From: Hofstenia miamia
Taxonomy: Eukaryota > Xenacoelomorpha > Acoela
Reading direction: 5' to 3'
Length of the DNA: 64,000 nt
Assembly (NCBI GenBank): GCA_004352715.1
Contig: SCFE01000071.1
Location: forward strand, 1,918,772-1,982,771
The translations under genes and the position numbers were made by a program. Below the pieces are notes generated by a model. It was not told where the DNA came from. It made no database searches and saw nothing but the letters and a program-made list of their open reading frames with translations. This document shows positions 34,704 to 47,716 of this stretch, piece after piece (within the stretch, counting starts at the first letter, position 1; the number at the start of each line of letters is the position of its first letter).

Positions 34704-35801
34704 CAGAATCCGGTAAAATCGGCAATTACACAACCGGATCCGGATAACCGGTATCCGGTAAAATTTAACTTGCTTACCGTATAATATATTCTACAATAAA
34801 TCTTAATTTAAAAATGGAATTTTCGAGGAAAACGGTACATTTTTTCCAAGATATTGAAGTTGTCATACAACAATACAAGGTTTTCTGACATATCAGGACG
34901 TAGGGCAAAAATTCGGTTGTAATATTTGTGGCTGAAATGTCAAAAAAGTAATATTTTGGCATACTTAGATAAAAATTACGAAGAAAATTGATCCTGGATT
35001 GTGATTGCTCTAAATCATTTGAACTACAAAATATATATTCATTCAATTTCACTTAATGTATTTCCTGGTATAACCCCCCAGAATTTTAATTGCTAGCTAT
35101 TTGTTGACCCACTCCTCGACTGGTCATGTGTGCTGGCAGCTGAAAAAGTATTAAAGGAAATATTTGCATTATTATTTCATGGCTTTGCAATGCACCCGCA
35201 AAATATATGAGAGCACACAATCTAATTGCTTCAATTTCGGCTGCTATCATAAAAAATCGAAGTTGTCCAATGTTTGACAGAGTAGAAATTCCACCATATG
35301 ATGTTATTACTCCCACCCTTGATCTTGGAAATGCTATCTGTGAAATTATCGACATATCAAGTCACGATTAATCATACCTGTTTCACTGCTATAATGGAAG
35401 GAAAGGAGATGGACATTTAATCGGAATTGTATGCCAAGTTCCGCAAATGTCAAGCAACATCGGCTGCTTTTGAGAGATGTTTTTCTATGTTAAGAAAACT
35501 CTTAGCTTATGACAGAAATTTTAACCACAATAACTTCGTGAAGCAGATAATTATGTATTTGTTTATATCTGGTTCTCAGTAATAGAAAAACGTTTCATAT
35601 TGCTTAAATGGATCCTTTTAAAAATGTATGGTAATATTGTAACTATATTCCGTCATAATTTGTGATAGAAATAAGGTTATATTTTGTTTTTTTTAAATCA
35701 TACTCCTGGTTTCCCAAGTAATAATTAAGCAATATATTATCCGCTATCCGGCAGTCAAATTATCCGGTATTCGGAATATACAATTTACTATCCGGACCTC
35801 A
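34704..35801 (+). mobile_element. hAT-type transposon remnant with TCCGG-rich ends
   Basis: The left end (from CAGAATCCGGTAAAATCGG) and the right end (complement GAGGTCCGGATAGTAAATTG) are both rich in TCCGGATA/TCCGGTA subrepeats. Near the right side, 35454-35582 encodes ATSAAFERCFSMLRKLL then a stop. This is the hAT dimerisation block, where (A/S)TSAxxERxFS is the usual signature. The preceding transposase region is degraded; a short plus-strand stretch near 35110 (LLDWSCVL) may belong to it. Minus-strand frames here are by-products. The target duplication is not clear. Confidence 0.65.
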
Positions 35802-38800
35802 TCCTTAAATCTTAAGTGTGTACAAATGCTTTGTATTGATACATGTGACCAATTTTGCTGTAGGGATTTGTCAGGTAATTTTTGTCTTGTTGTGTGGATT
35901 GGAAGTCATTTGTTGTCCTGTGCCGGGAATTCTGGGTGAAAAAATGTCTATGGATTAACTTTCGCCTACTTTAGAAATACAATGACAACATTTAACTATC
36001 ATAGCATGTTAATTGTAGTATAATACAATCTGTTTCAAACCATGTTATATATTAAAATCATTATGTTGAAGTTTATATAACAATGGGGATCCCATATCTT
36101 ATTATATGGCTATTTTAGTAATGATTATTGTATTTGTACGTTGGACAAAGAACATGAAAGTTGAAAATTCGTGTAAATAATGAGTGAATTTATTATTTAT
36201 CATTAGAATTCATGGTAAATATAAAAGTGTGATTAGATGGCAGTTTAGTTTTCTTAATATACCCTCCCCTTAAAAAGACAAGCTTTGCTTTTCAACTATT
36301 ATAGAACGGTATTTTAAACTGTTCCCAAGGACCCAAGACCCGAAATTGGTCGAAATGGGACCCGACCCGAGATCCTACCCGATTTCTGGTCGGGTCTGAG
36401 AACTCTGTTTTATAGCCAATTTATTTTGCTATTAGTCCCACTTTTCTGTTAGTAAATATGTTCATGAAACAATGTATACAATAAATCTACCATGCTAGGG
36501 ATAAGCTACTACAAGGAATTCAAGAACGGAATGTTGTACAATCTTTATTGGAAAATTTGTATCCTAGCAATGCTTTAAACTAGATATACTTTATTTAAGC
36601 AAAATGTTAATGTGCCAATTCAAAGCATGCAATTTTTTAATGCAATTTATCTCCAAGTTTTAATGAATAATTAGTTTAGAGCAGTGGCGGCTCGTGCATG
36701 CAAAATTTAGGCAAGCAAATATTTTTTTTGTGTAACAAAAATAATTTGAATTATAAACCATGAAAAATTTATTTATAAAGGAAAACCCCGAGACAATGTT
36801 TCCTAGAAATTTATCTGTAATATTATTATAGAAATAAGTTCAATACAATTGCTAATGATTTCTGTAGTTTTTTCTCCTCTAATCGGTTATTCTTGTATTT
36901 TTTTACATTTCTATATTTAATGCAGGTAAAATGTTTATTTTGCTTAGGAATAAAATCAGGCATTGAAATCGTATTATATGGTAATAATTTCTTGATGAAC
37001 TCAAAATGCTAACAGTTGTTTAAGAATAAGAAGCACTTATAATTGCTGATATAAACATTCCCAACGTATCGATAATGTATAATGCACTTGACTGTCATGT
37101 GCATTTAAGTGGTGCCACACGTTGAGTGGAACTATGACAATGTTTGGGCATGATGGAAAAATCAATTACTATATGAATACCGTCAAAGAAGTACGTACAA
37201 ATCACTAGATTGTCATTCTATGGATGTTAGCTGCGTATGCAATCATTGTTATATAATTTATAACCAAGCCATGACCTGCTTAATATGAATTTTTGTTTTA
37301 ATATAAACCATTTGGAGTTCTTTTTAAACGATTATTTCTGGGGTATTGTGTTTAATTCCTTTGGTAATAGATTCCATAATTTCAATGGGAAAATTAATAA
37401 ATAAATGTTTCATGATTTTTTTGCCAAACTTTTTTTACGTAAATATATTTGTTTTCTTGTTTTATTTGTTTTCGGAATCAAGGGATATATTATATTATGC
37501 GTTGTCACAGACGGTAACTGCTATTAAGCATCGAACACTAACTCTAATTTATTGGTAGAACAAAGAAATAAATAATTGTCAACAAAAGCATGTTAAAACA
37601 AAACTAAGCATAAAACAAACTATAACAAGGCACGTGCTTCGATATCGGGAGATCCAGCGGTGTACGCAAGGGGGGCATGGTGGAATGACCCCTCCCCCGC
37701 CAGATTTTCAAAATAGATTTTGATTGGCTAGATCAAAAAATTTTCTGAAAAAATAAAAAACTTAAATTCTATTTATTTATGACGCCCCATCAAATGAATT
37801 ACGACCGGTATTCAAAGGCGTCACACGATCCATTATTACGAAGCGTTCACAATCCATCTTTAATTGCCTTCACAGTCACGTGTAAATCACAACAACCTCT
37901 CATGCATCAGTAAGCTTTGCATCTGTGCAATCTAATAAATCAAGTATATTAAAGTGGCGTGTTGGGAACAGAAAGCGTTCGAAATAGTAAATAGTACTTA
38001 CCATTTAAAATTTAATATTAGTACTAAATAGTGCTCGGTTTTTTTACACCTCAAAACCGCGGGTTTGGTTTTTTTTTGGTATACCGTCAAGCCCTAGTAA
38101 TGAACGACTAATGAGAAATCTTTCATTAGTACCTCTATAAAATTTAAAATGACTTACCTCGAGAAATTTAACAACTGAATAAATTAAAGATTTTTAAAAA
38201 CAATGCCTTAAGATATTTCTATAATTTTAGAAAAGAAACATTAAATAGAGGGACATAAAAATACAGCCTTACAAAATTAACAATTTTGTTTTTATTCAAC
38301 ATAAATCGAATCCATGCATTATGTTTTTTTATTTTCAATCTTACTAACAAACCCCGTTTTTATGCAATATACCATTATTGAGGTTATTAATATACATGTT
38401 ATCTTGCAATAAGCTTGAAAAATAGCAGGTTTAAGATATATATTCTGTTTTTTTACACAAATATTGTAATTTACTTAAAAAAAATTATATAACATCTGAA
38501 TTTGACTAGAAAATCTTGACAAATTCATAAATAAACCAAGTATTGCACGGCTCTTTAGTGTTTGCTGTTCTATAGTTTTAGACTATGTCACTCAAATTCC
38601 TTTTTATAAACACTAAAATTCCTAAAATACTAGTTAACTAAAATGTTTGAAATTGTGATGAAAACCAATTGAAGCCATATGGTTACACTATGATATTAAA
38701 TATTAATATCTTTGCATTAATAAAGTTTTAGCAGAGGTGTAGGAGCTGCTGGGTGGCCATTAGTTGAGAAATTCAGTTTTCTTTCATCTATTAACACAAA

Positions 38801-40589
38801 ATACTCAGTAACGGAAATTCAAAAAGTTAACATAACTTTTACAAGTATATACCATTTACATCAAAACATACTGTTCCTCTGTAATATACGTATTTGATCA
38901 ATGTTGTATTAATTTAGGGTTAGTACACTGTCTCATCACCAAATATTGGCATAGTTGAAATATTAATTCCATTTAAAATTAAGAAAGTAATTTGTTCTAC
39001 ATGGTAATTGAATGCCCTGTTACCAATATAGATTCAATGTTTTTAATATTTTTCCTATTATTCCCCATTATCGCCTTAATTTCACTATAATAAAAGACTT
39101 AGGCGCATATAAATATGTATACATAAAGAAGAAGAGCATAGCTTCAATCTCCAGTTTTCACTCTAAATGCTAACCATCGCGTGACCCTTATATATAAAGT
39201 AGATTTAATATTGAACTCTTAACTGATTACAACTGAGTCTGCCGCACTCTTTGTCAATCCTTCGAACCTAGCTATTGTGGACTTGCAAGGGCAGGGTGTA
39301 TCTTATGCCCCCTTATATTTTTGATTTTTAAAATCGCTTAGTCTTCTCACCAGTGTTACTGCAAAATTTTACCCAGTGTTAAAAGTTCTTGCTTTTAGTT
39401 GTAATAAAAAAGAATGTTTTTTGGAGTGATGTGGAGAAATATGATGGTTTTTATTCGAATCCTTGCTAATTGCTTTCATTAAAATTTTCTAGATTATCGT
39501 ATATTTCACGATTGTTTTTTCGTAGATCATAGTTTTTCTAAATCATAGCTTCCTAAAAACTATAGAAATTTTACGAAAAATATTCAGTCATTTTTTATTT
39601 AACTGTATTATTGAATAATGGATTTTGAAATTCCTTTACTTTCTGAATATTGATGCCGGACATTTTTGTAAGACAATGTGTTTTATTGGATTCCTTTACG
39701 AATACAAATCATCCACATTCGCTTATACTTTAATCAAAGTTACCCAAATTGTAAGTATTGGTTATTTTTTATACGCTGTTCTGTTGGGTGTTGTGTGAAT
39801 AAATTCATACAGCGACAAGCCTGCCAAGTATATAATATTTTATTATAATATTGTTTTGTTTAGTTCATTGACGCTCTTAGAATTGCTATCAGTAAATATA
39901 TATATTGTTAAAGCAATTTCTGAATAAAGATTTCTCAGCTTATAAAATTAAAATATATTTTTTTAAATATAGGATTGGGTCTAATTGGGATATTTTTTCA
40001 AGTGGTGATTTGGTGACTGCCATCGTTTTCCTTAATAAGCATCTATAATGGAATTTCGACGTTGTCCTTTCTGTTATATATTTGATACATAAACTTGACC
40101 AACTATTATTTTAAGTTAATACAGATTTTGAACGGGTCCTAAAATTATTTCAACAGCTATCCCAGCGTCAGGGTTTCGATCGGGTTTTCGGGTTTTAATT
40201 ACGCTTGAAATATATTTAATATTTCTGACCCTATACCTATATATGGATATATATATAACAAGAGTTATAGCATTCTGAAGGCATAGTATTTACTATCGAG
40301 TAGGCAAAGAAATTCCATACACAAAAATTTAGAACTTAGTTAGCGTGAAATAACAGCGTTAGCACTTTCAGCGAAACAATGTAATAGTAACTATAGAGAT
40401 CGAGAATAAATAGCGTCTACAGTTGTAAACACGTAACTGCATATTAGTGGAAGCATGTATACAATACAAAACTTAATAAATAACACGGCTAAAAAGTAGC
40501 TAGTAACCTGCCAACGGCAGAACTATAATAATGTTTACATCTGACGTCAGCACGCATGATACGAAAGTTGCTTTAGTACAGCCGATGCC

Positions 40590-40591
<2 letters not shown>
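35802..40591. other. Long non-coding AT-rich stretch with scattered transposon-end sequences
   Basis: No host gene could be supported. Single ends resembling hAT or similar elements occur at about 36300-36407 (complement of CAGAGTTCTCAGACCCGACC), 36686 (CAGTGGCGGCTCGTGC), 37658 (CAGCGGTGTACGCAAGG) and 38078-38096 (complement TAGGGCTTGACGGTATACC). None has a convincing partner end. Between them the sequence is featureless. Confidence 0.4.

Positions 40592-40620
<29 letters not shown>
40592..40620. repeat. (AT)n microsatellite
   Basis: Uninterrupted AT dinucleotides, about 14 units. Confidence 0.95.
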
Positions 40621-40623
<3 letters not shown>

Positions 40624-41631
40624 CCCCTTAATTTTTTAGAAAAATGCAAATTACTGGAATTGCTTGAAAAGCTACATAAATAAAGCAATAAATTATTTAA
40701 GGGTAGTATGACTAAATCAATCTATATAACCACCAGACTTGTCCATAGATCTCAGGGATATTTCGTGGATCCAAATTCTTAGTTCAATAGTAGGGTCTAA
40801 TAGAGCCACCAAAATAATTTCTTGATATGTAATTTTTGCTGAATTGGATGCAGCAGATGTTAGTATTGACACTAATACCAATGAAATTTTCTTTGCATAT
40901 GAAGATGTATTGTAAATCTCTAAAGTTTCTATTTTACTCATCTTTAGGGATCACTATAATTGAGGTTGGATATGGGTTGGTATTTCATCTAAGAAAATAT
41001 GTGTAGCGGTTAACAATAACCCACTACTAATAAACTAATGATTTCTTCTCTTTTTTGTACAAATTAGACTATATATAAATTTAGAGCATAGAGCTTTAAA
41101 AATATATATTATTTTATTGCACAAAAATGTGTCGTTTTTTTATTATTGTTTATCAACATTTTTGTATTTTATTATAAAAATATTGCGGTATGGAAAAATA
41201 CAATGATATTGGAGTTGGTACGGCAAGCCACCAAGCCCTACTCATTTTGTTGCATATTTGTTGCATATATTTTCTTAAAAAATATATCTCAAGCTCTAAA
41301 TATTTGAAAAAAATACAAATTTCCATATTTTGAAGTGATTGAACTTAAATATTCCGCTTAATATACTGTATAATAAAATTGCATAGTAATTAAAAAACTG
41401 GCTACGGACGTCTCAAGCATCATATCTATCTAGAAACGACGGAGCGACATTTTATGTTATCTCGAATTGCTACGTATTCACTTAATAGCCAATCAACAAA
41501 GAGCAAGGGCCAGCCAATGCTGTCCCGTTAATAATGTGAATTTTGTTAAAGAATTCTTTGTACTAACGCGTCACGTGATGAAATCAATCTCCGTGCAAAT
41601 ATTTGCTTTTCGTGGGGCCTTTAAGTAGATG
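40621..41631. other. Non-coding AT-rich DNA
   Basis: No supported gene. CCAAGCCCTA at about 41231-41240 resembles the end seen at 38096. A less AT-rich patch at 41400-41560 has no readable motif. Confidence 0.4.
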
Positions 41632-42060
41632 ACACACTTACATGTACAACTTTGCTCGCAACTTTTTTGGGTAATTATAAAGTTCACAGCAAAAAATTTT
41701 GTGTACGCACTTCCAACTTTGTCACAACTTTCTAGGTAATTATAAAGTTCAGAACAAAAATAATTACGTACACACTTACAAATTTGTACACAACTTTTTG
41801 GTTGAATTATATTTATTCCCATTTTTAAAAATGAAATTTACCAGTAAAATGTACTGCAACACAGCCAATACAATCAAGCAGTCTGAAGAAAGAAGACATT
41901 GTTTTGAAAGCATCTTGCGTAATTTTAATCAGTTATGTAAATAATAATGCGCGGTTAAATTCCTTCTCCGTGAGAAATGACAAAATCGTAATATATGGAT
42001 TAAACGTTCTCAACAAAGTTGGAATCGCGTACACACTTCCAGCTTTTGTTGTGCGCCTCA
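41632..42060. repeat. Degenerate 65-73-bp tandem repeat with an inverted outlying copy
   Basis: Three units at 41632-41815 share a (c)acacttac/cgcacttcc start, an aactttg..caactttt core and aattataaagttca. At about 42015-42050, caaagttggaatcgcgtacac is the complement of the unit start, and gtacacacttccagctttt is in direct order beside it, giving a small palindrome. The open frames over this region are probably not genes. Confidence 0.6.
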
Positions 42061-42452
42061 TTAAATCAAGAAAGGTTGCGCTCAAAGTCGTAAATGTGTA
42101 CCCTACTTTAGCGATGGGCCTTGCGAACTATTTTTGGCTAAAAAATAATCCTACATTCAAAACTCCACGTTTTGTTTGTGCTACGCCGTTTATAAAACGG
42201 CATTGATTTAGAATTCATTTAATTGCCGCCTATTTAATGTTGCATTTATATAGTCTTGGCTTAAATAAAATAACATGATTTAAGTGAAAAAATTAAAATA
42301 TATTTTGATTTTAATCTAAAAAATCATTTTGTGAAAAGTCTCTTCTCGTTGCTTGCATGTGGGTTGTAAAATATTGTATTTTGTATTGCAATTTTTTATG
42401 AAAAAAATATATTATTTAAAATTTATCGCCTGCGAATTTTAGTATTTAAGTT
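42061..42452. other. Non-coding DNA
   Basis: A plus-strand frame of 100 codons ends at 42206 but starts within repeat DNA and shows no known motif. I do not call it a gene. The remainder is AT-rich. Confidence 0.4.
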
Positions 42453-43133
42453 TGTGGATTTTTTTGCTTCCCCCGCACTTACATTATTTTCATAGAACAT
42501 GGAATGTTTGCATTGAAAATAGGAAACAGGATCGGTGCATTTGTTACAGGGTTTAGGCAAGGTGATACCAAGGTTTAGGTCTATGAAATAATTAAAATTT
42601 AGGTTTTACGTTTAGGAAACGTGGATTTCTGAATTTGGTTTAGGGTTTTGTTCTATAAAAACAGCTCTTAGATTAGAAATTTACGTCTCAGTTTAGGAAA
42701 GATGAATTTGTGACTTTGTTTTAGGTTTTAGGTCTTTAAAAAAATAGGAATTTAGGCTTCTTTGATTTTGATTTAAGGTTTTGGCCTATAAAAATAAGAA
42801 ATTAGATTTAGGCTAGGAATTTAGGTTTTAGGTTTAGGCAGCATGGATTTTAGACTTTGGTTTAGAGCTTAGGTCTATAAAAAATAGGAATATAGTTTTT
42901 TCTGACCTTTAGTTTAAGGTTTTGTTCTATAAAAAATAAGAATTTAGGTTAGAGTTATGGTTAAAATTAGGAGAAGATTAGATCTTGAAAAGTTAAGAAT
43001 AATCTGCTGAAATGAAGGACTATCCGGGAAATCCAGAAAAATGAAGTATTGACCGGGTTATTCATAAATATATGTTTTCAATGCAAACATTCCATGTTCT
43101 ATGAAAAGGGGGGGGGGAGCAAAAAAAGATCCA
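42453..43133. mobile_element. Foldback/MITE-like element carrying TTTAGG-rich degenerate repeats
   Basis: Terminal inverted repeats: the stretch at 42487-42520 (with catagaacatggaatgtttg) is the complement of 43074-43107 with about one mismatch. The inversion extends outward through a C-run/G-run (five Cs at left, ten Gs at right) to gcaaaaaaa. Between the arms, 42540-42960 is a degenerate array in which ggtctataaaaaatagg-like blocks recur every 50-90 bp, alternating with TTTAGG/GTTTAGG motifs. It has no coding capacity. The target duplication is not resolved. Confidence 0.7.
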
Positions 43134-44677
43134 AGTTTGTTTCTAAATAATGAAAATTTTAAAGAAATTATTTCTAAATGAAATTTTAATAGATTAGAAT
43201 TCTTTGTTTATAAGAATTTCTTAATATTAAGAGTTATTGGAAGTAAGTTTTGATAAGCAGTAAAATGTGCATTTGCAGTTCTATGTTATTGCAAATAAAT
43301 TATTTATACATTTTTTCCCTAACTACAATTTTTTTATGGAATTTTGGCAAGTAAAGCTTTTGAAAATAATTCATTGCACACTCCTGCTTGAATGCATTCT
43401 TGAATACACAGACATATCTATTACATCTTAATCTTCTGGCGTAATTTTAAAAAGGAATGGCAAAGCCTCACCATGCTAAAATGTTTGGAAATCAAAACGC
43501 ATAAATTATTGCTGGTAAATGCTTAAAAATCGAATTATGGATATTATTATTAATTGAGACGATTTGTGATGTTAGCAATGCTAGAACTACAATATTTTTA
43601 CCAAAAACCCCCACCATAACTTTTGAGTATCAATGATTCAAATTTAATAGTACAAAGTATGGCGTACTGACGTGGCCATGGAGAAAATGAAGATGTACAT
43701 GTTGTATAACCATAACCATAGAGATATTGATTTCACATTGCAAAATCAACATAGGGGTACGCAAAATAATGTTAAATTAACATGAGATTAGCGTTGTATT
43801 TTAGAATATTTTATGTAAATTTTATATCAGGTGGCCCTGGTCCAAAATGTTTCCAGTGGTTATACTTATACGAACTGCTTTTCTTTGACCACTTGCTTTT
43901 TAGTAATCCGTGAATCGGTGGAAATGCCATGCGCTATAAAAATTCTTTGGCCCCGGAATGGCTCTAGTTGCAAAAAATCGATCAATGAACAAGCATGATT
44001 TCTACCCAGGAATTTGCAATATCAATGTGGGAGTGAAAATGAAATATTCAATCCCACGATAACCATGGTATTAGACACTATCCAATAATTTGATAAATCA
44101 TAATCTATTTGGTTGTGAAATATTCTTTCAAATATTTCTGTAAGTGAAGAATTTTCGTATTTATCCTGTTAATCACAATTTAGGAAAAACTGCTAAAAGT
44201 AATTAAATGTATAGTTTAGTGAAGTACCAGCCTAAAAGAAGTAGCACTTAAGTAACGAATAATTATTTCCAGTAGGAAATAGTAACGCACTACTGTATAT
44301 TGTAGTGCGATGTCTTAATTATTTCTTAGAAATTGTAATAGAAATAGATTCCAGTAAAGCGTTACATTTTTTATGTACAATACACAGAATTTTATGATTA
44401 TTAGTTTTGGTAAAATCATTAACATTGTTTTTGTCTTGTAGTTTTAGGAATTGGGGGATACCTTTAACATTGTTAACAAACCGATCTTCACAAAACCTAC
44501 ATGTGTTTCCGATATTCAAACTGAAAAAAATTTTCTCTTAAAATTTTTAGTTAATATTATTATAATTCTAATAATATGAATATTTCGATTTTCATAATCA
44601 CACAATTCACACTAGTGTATACATTTAAAACAAAAAACTGAAGTTGTCACTACACACCTAACTGTTTCTAAGAAGTT
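43134..44677. other. Intergenic DNA downstream of the coiled-coil locus
   Basis: No supported gene. Some of the last 150 bases before 44677 are presumably 3' UTR of the minus-strand terminal exon. No clear AATAAA was found there on that strand. Confidence 0.45.
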
Positions 44678-47600
44678 TTATACTGCTTCTATTCCAGAAT
44701 CTGTTTCATCCCATTGAAGAACTGATCCTCTTACTAATTGTAGAAGAGTTACACATACCCGTAAGTTCTCTTCCATTTCTTTGTTGGCTTTTTGTAGAAG
44801 CTCCATATTTTCACGATAATATTCAATATCATGTGTTAGAACTCTGTTGTTGTTTTCCAAATCAACTTTAATCATTTCAATCTCGCCAAGCTTCGAGATT
44901 TGTTTATCAAGTTCATCTTTGAAGTCTGTCATCTGATGTGCACTCATGTTGGCCTCTTTTTCCATTTGTCGTCTTTCAGTTTCAACGTCTCTTACGAGGT
45001 TTTTCAATGTGTTTAACTCGTCAAATAAGTTTCTATTATCTTTTTCTAAACGATCCTTCGTTCTGTTAAGATCTTGGACTTGTTGTTTTAATCCATTTGT
45101 GGACATTCCTTGTTCAGTTTGAAGTAATTGAAGCTGTCGCCTAAGTTCTAGATTCTCTTGATCGCGTGTAAATCTGGCCTTTTCATTATCACTTTTCATA
45201 GCTTCGACTTCTTTTTTCTTCTCCTCCTTTATGTTTTCTATCTCATCCTGAAGCTTCAGCATTTGCTCATGCATATATTCGGACTTTGAATCAGTAGAAT
45301 CTCTCAAACGTTTGATCTCATTTTTATACTGTTGTGCTTCATTATTGCATTCCTTTTTGATGTATTCTTTATCAGATCTTAGGGTCTTGAGCTCTTCCAT
45401 CAATTGATTAACGTGCTCTGCTCGCTCTCGATTAATCTCATTTATAGCATCTTCACTCTTTTGTTTTTGGCTTTCTCGTTGGAATTCCAGTGCACTAATA
45501 TCAGTCTTCAATTTATCATTTATGCCTCTCTGTTTTCCTAAATCTAGTCTTAGTTGTTGAAGTTCATGCGAGAGATTTTCGAAGTCATTCTCTTTCTGCT
45601 TTCTTAGGTTTTCATTTTCATTACGTTGATCTCCCAGTTCTCCTGTCAGTCCTGATATGATTTTTTCGAAGTTAACCGTCTTACTTTCTAACTCATCCTT
45701 TAATTTTTTACATTCATCACTGTGCAATCTTTGCTCTTGATTAAGTTTGTTTGTTTTATCAGATAACTCCAATTTTGTGTCCGTGGCGTCCTTCTGTAAC
45801 ATTGCAATAATGTTGTCTTTCGTTTCCATCATTTTCTCATTTTCCTGTGAATCATGCAATTGACTGCTTAACAACATTTTTATCTGCTCGTTTTTATTTG
45901 ATTCTATGTTATTTCTTTCTTCTTTTAGTGCTTTAATTTCGTTTATCATTTCTTCTTCCTTATCCTTCAGATACAGTCTTTCCTTAAACAGCTCTGCTTG
46001 CATATTCTGCAATGATTCGGTCTGAAGTTGCATCTGATCTTGATAATGTTTACGCTCTGCAGAAAGCTCTTCTGTTAGAGCAGAAATTTGTTTTTCATGA
46101 TTTAGTTGTTGCTTTTCTTGCATAGTTTTTTGTTTCATTAAGATATCTGCTTCTGTGGATAGTTGATCTTCGTAATGCTTTTTTAGCACTTGCATTTGTT
46201 TGTCAAATTCGCTTAATATTCTTGCGTTTTTATCTTGAAGATTTTCAATCTCTTCATTAAGTCTATCTGAATGAATGCGACTATCAGTTTTATCCTGAAG
46301 CATCTCATCTTTGAGACGAGAAATCTCTTTATCCTTTTCTTTCCTTAGTGATCTCATTTCCTCTCGAATATTGTGGAGATCATCTTTATGCTTTCCCATG
46401 GCATCTTCCCTATCCAAATGTAGTTTTTGTATCTCAGAGTTTGCAGTCAGTATTTGGTTCTGATAGCTGCTGTAGGCTTCTTTGTTTTCAAACTTTAAAT
46501 TATTGATTTCATCCATTAAGGAAGAACGTTCACTCTGTAATTCACTATTTAGTTTGACAACATCGTCCTTAAGTCTTAAATTTTCGGTTTCGAATTTCTT
46601 CTGCTCTTCTTGCTTGGCCTTTTTGGTTTCACTTAAGTCAGACACTATTATCTGCATTTCTCTTTGCAGTCGTTCTATTATTTCCTTACTATCAGTGATG
46701 TTCTTCTCGAGTTGATCTCTAAGTGTGTTTATAACAAAGTCTTTGTCTTCTTTCATGTTTTTCAGCTCAGCCAGAAGAATATTGATTTCGCCTTGCTTTC
46801 TTATGATGTCTGATTGGGATTCTTGCTTTAATAGATGCATATCGGTTTCCAATTTATCTCTATCTTTTGCGTATTCCTGTTTTACATTCTTTACTGTTTC
46901 GATATGGGTTGCCAATTCCTTATTTTTTCTGGATATATCTTCAAACGCGTTTTCTTTAATTCTTTGCATCTCATTATGTAGCTTCAAAACGTATTCTTCT
47001 TTGTCAGTTTTTAGTTTGTAGTATTCAGTTTTTGAACTTTCAATTTCTTTTTCTTTGTCTTTTAATTTATTGTCAGCGTAATCTCTAAGTGCTTGATATT
47101 CATCTTTGAGATTTTGGATTTCATTACCTCTTTGCATTTTATGATTTTCATATTCTTTGCTTAAGTTTGAAATCTCTTTTTGATAGGCCTCCTTATTATC
47201 CACAATCTCTGATTTTAGTTCTTTGACTAAATTGTTTAAAGACTTTTCAACTTCAAATTTCTGATCGGTAAGCTTTGTGTTCTCTTGAATTCGGTTTTCT
47301 AAGTCGCTCTTTAGCTTTTCCAATATTTCATCAAACGTTTTTCTTTGCCCGTTCAGTTCATTTGTGAGGTATTGAACTTCGTTTTGTTTAGTTTTTATCG
47401 CCATTCCTGCTTCAGCTTTTGTTCTATCGTGTTCATTCCCCATGCGTTCTGTGGTTCTGTAATAGTCCTTCTTGAGATTATTTAATTCATTCTTTAATTC
47501 TTTAATTTCATTGTCTGATGTCTTCTTCAGTGCTATGTGATCATTCTTCAGAGTATTGATTTCACCTTGATATTGAATTCGCTGTGTATTACTCTCAGAC

Positions 47601-47716
47601 TTAGTTTTTACCAAGTCTTCATTCAATTGATTTATCGTAAACTCACTATAAGAACGACATTGCTCCAAATCAATATTTAAATCTCTGTTACGTTTTTCAA
47701 AGTCTTCTTCTGTTTT
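44678..47716 (-). CDS. Distal alternative terminal exon of the coiled-coil gene (about 1,012 residues)
   Basis: Open from a phase-0 acceptor (cttatttag at 47725-47717) down to the stop at 44678, with no Met for roughly the first 90 codons, so an upstream exon must supply the start. The translation, beginning KTEEDFEKRNRD, is almost wholly charged coiled coil (Glu, Lys, Asp, Arg, Leu, no Pro-rich breaks) and ends NLRVCVTLLQLVRGS plus a short acidic tail. The C-terminal motif matches the proximal exon. The 330 bp between the proximal stop and this acceptor hold no plausible in-phase start exon, so splicing from the shared exon 2 at 53054 is the best model. A spliced-leader transcript or a separate distant first exon are alternatives. 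The protein is probably a cytoskeletal rod, but the family is not recognised. Confidence 0.85.
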   Translation of the reverse strand, partial: KTEEDFEKRNRDLNIDLEQCRSYSEFTINQLNEDLVKTKSESNTQRIQYQGEINTLKNDHIALKKTSDNEIKELKNELNNLKKDYYRTTERMGNEHDRTKAEAGMAIKTKQNEVQYLTNELNGQRKTFDEILEKLKSDLENRIQENTKLTDQKFEVEKSLNNLVKELKSEIVDNKEAYQKEISNLSKEYENHKMQRGNEIQNLKDEYQALRDYADNKLKDKEKEIESSKTEYYKLKTDKEEYVLKLHNEMQRIKENAFEDISRKNKELATHIETVKNVKQEYAKDRDKLETDMHLLKQESQSDIIRKQGEINILLAELKNMKEDKDFVINTLRDQLEKNITDSKEIIERLQREMQIIVSDLSETKKAKQEEQKKFETENLRLKDDVVKLNSELQSERSSLMDEINNLKFENKEAYSSYQNQILTANSEIQKLHLDREDAMGKHKDDLHNIREEMRSLRKEKDKEISRLKDEMLQDKTDSRIHSDRLNEEIENLQDKNARILSEFDKQMQVLKKHYEDQLSTEADILMKQKTMQEKQQLNHEKQISALTEELSAERKHYQDQMQLQTESLQNMQAELFKERLYLKDKEEEMINEIKALKEERNNIESNKNEQIKMLLSSQLHDSQENEKMMETKDNIIAMLQKDATDTKLELSDKTNKLNQEQRLHSDECKKLKDELESKTVNFEKIISGLTGELGDQRNENENLRKQKENDFENLSHELQQLRLDLGKQRGINDKLKTDISALEFQRESQKQKSEDAINEINRERAEHVNQLMEELKTLRSDKEYIKKECNNEAQQYKNEIKRLRDSTDSKSEYMHEQMLKLQDEIENIKEEKKKEVEAMKSDNEKARFTRDQENLELRRQLQLLQTEQGMSTNGLKQQVQDLNRTKDRLEKDNRNLFDELNTLKNLVRDVETERRQMEKEANMSAHQMTDFKDELDKQISKLGEIEMIKVDLENNNRVLTHDIEYYRENMELLQKANKEMEENLRVCVTLLQLVRGSVLQWDETDSGIEAV

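Noticed and set aside
36686-38096. Pairs of hAT-like ends at 36407, 36686, 37658, 38096 and 41240
   Set aside because: None could be matched with an opposite end plus a target duplication, so no element was drawn.
41904-42206. 100-codon plus-strand frame
   Set aside because: It starts in repeat DNA, shows no recognisable motif and lies over the palindromic piece of the tandem repeat.
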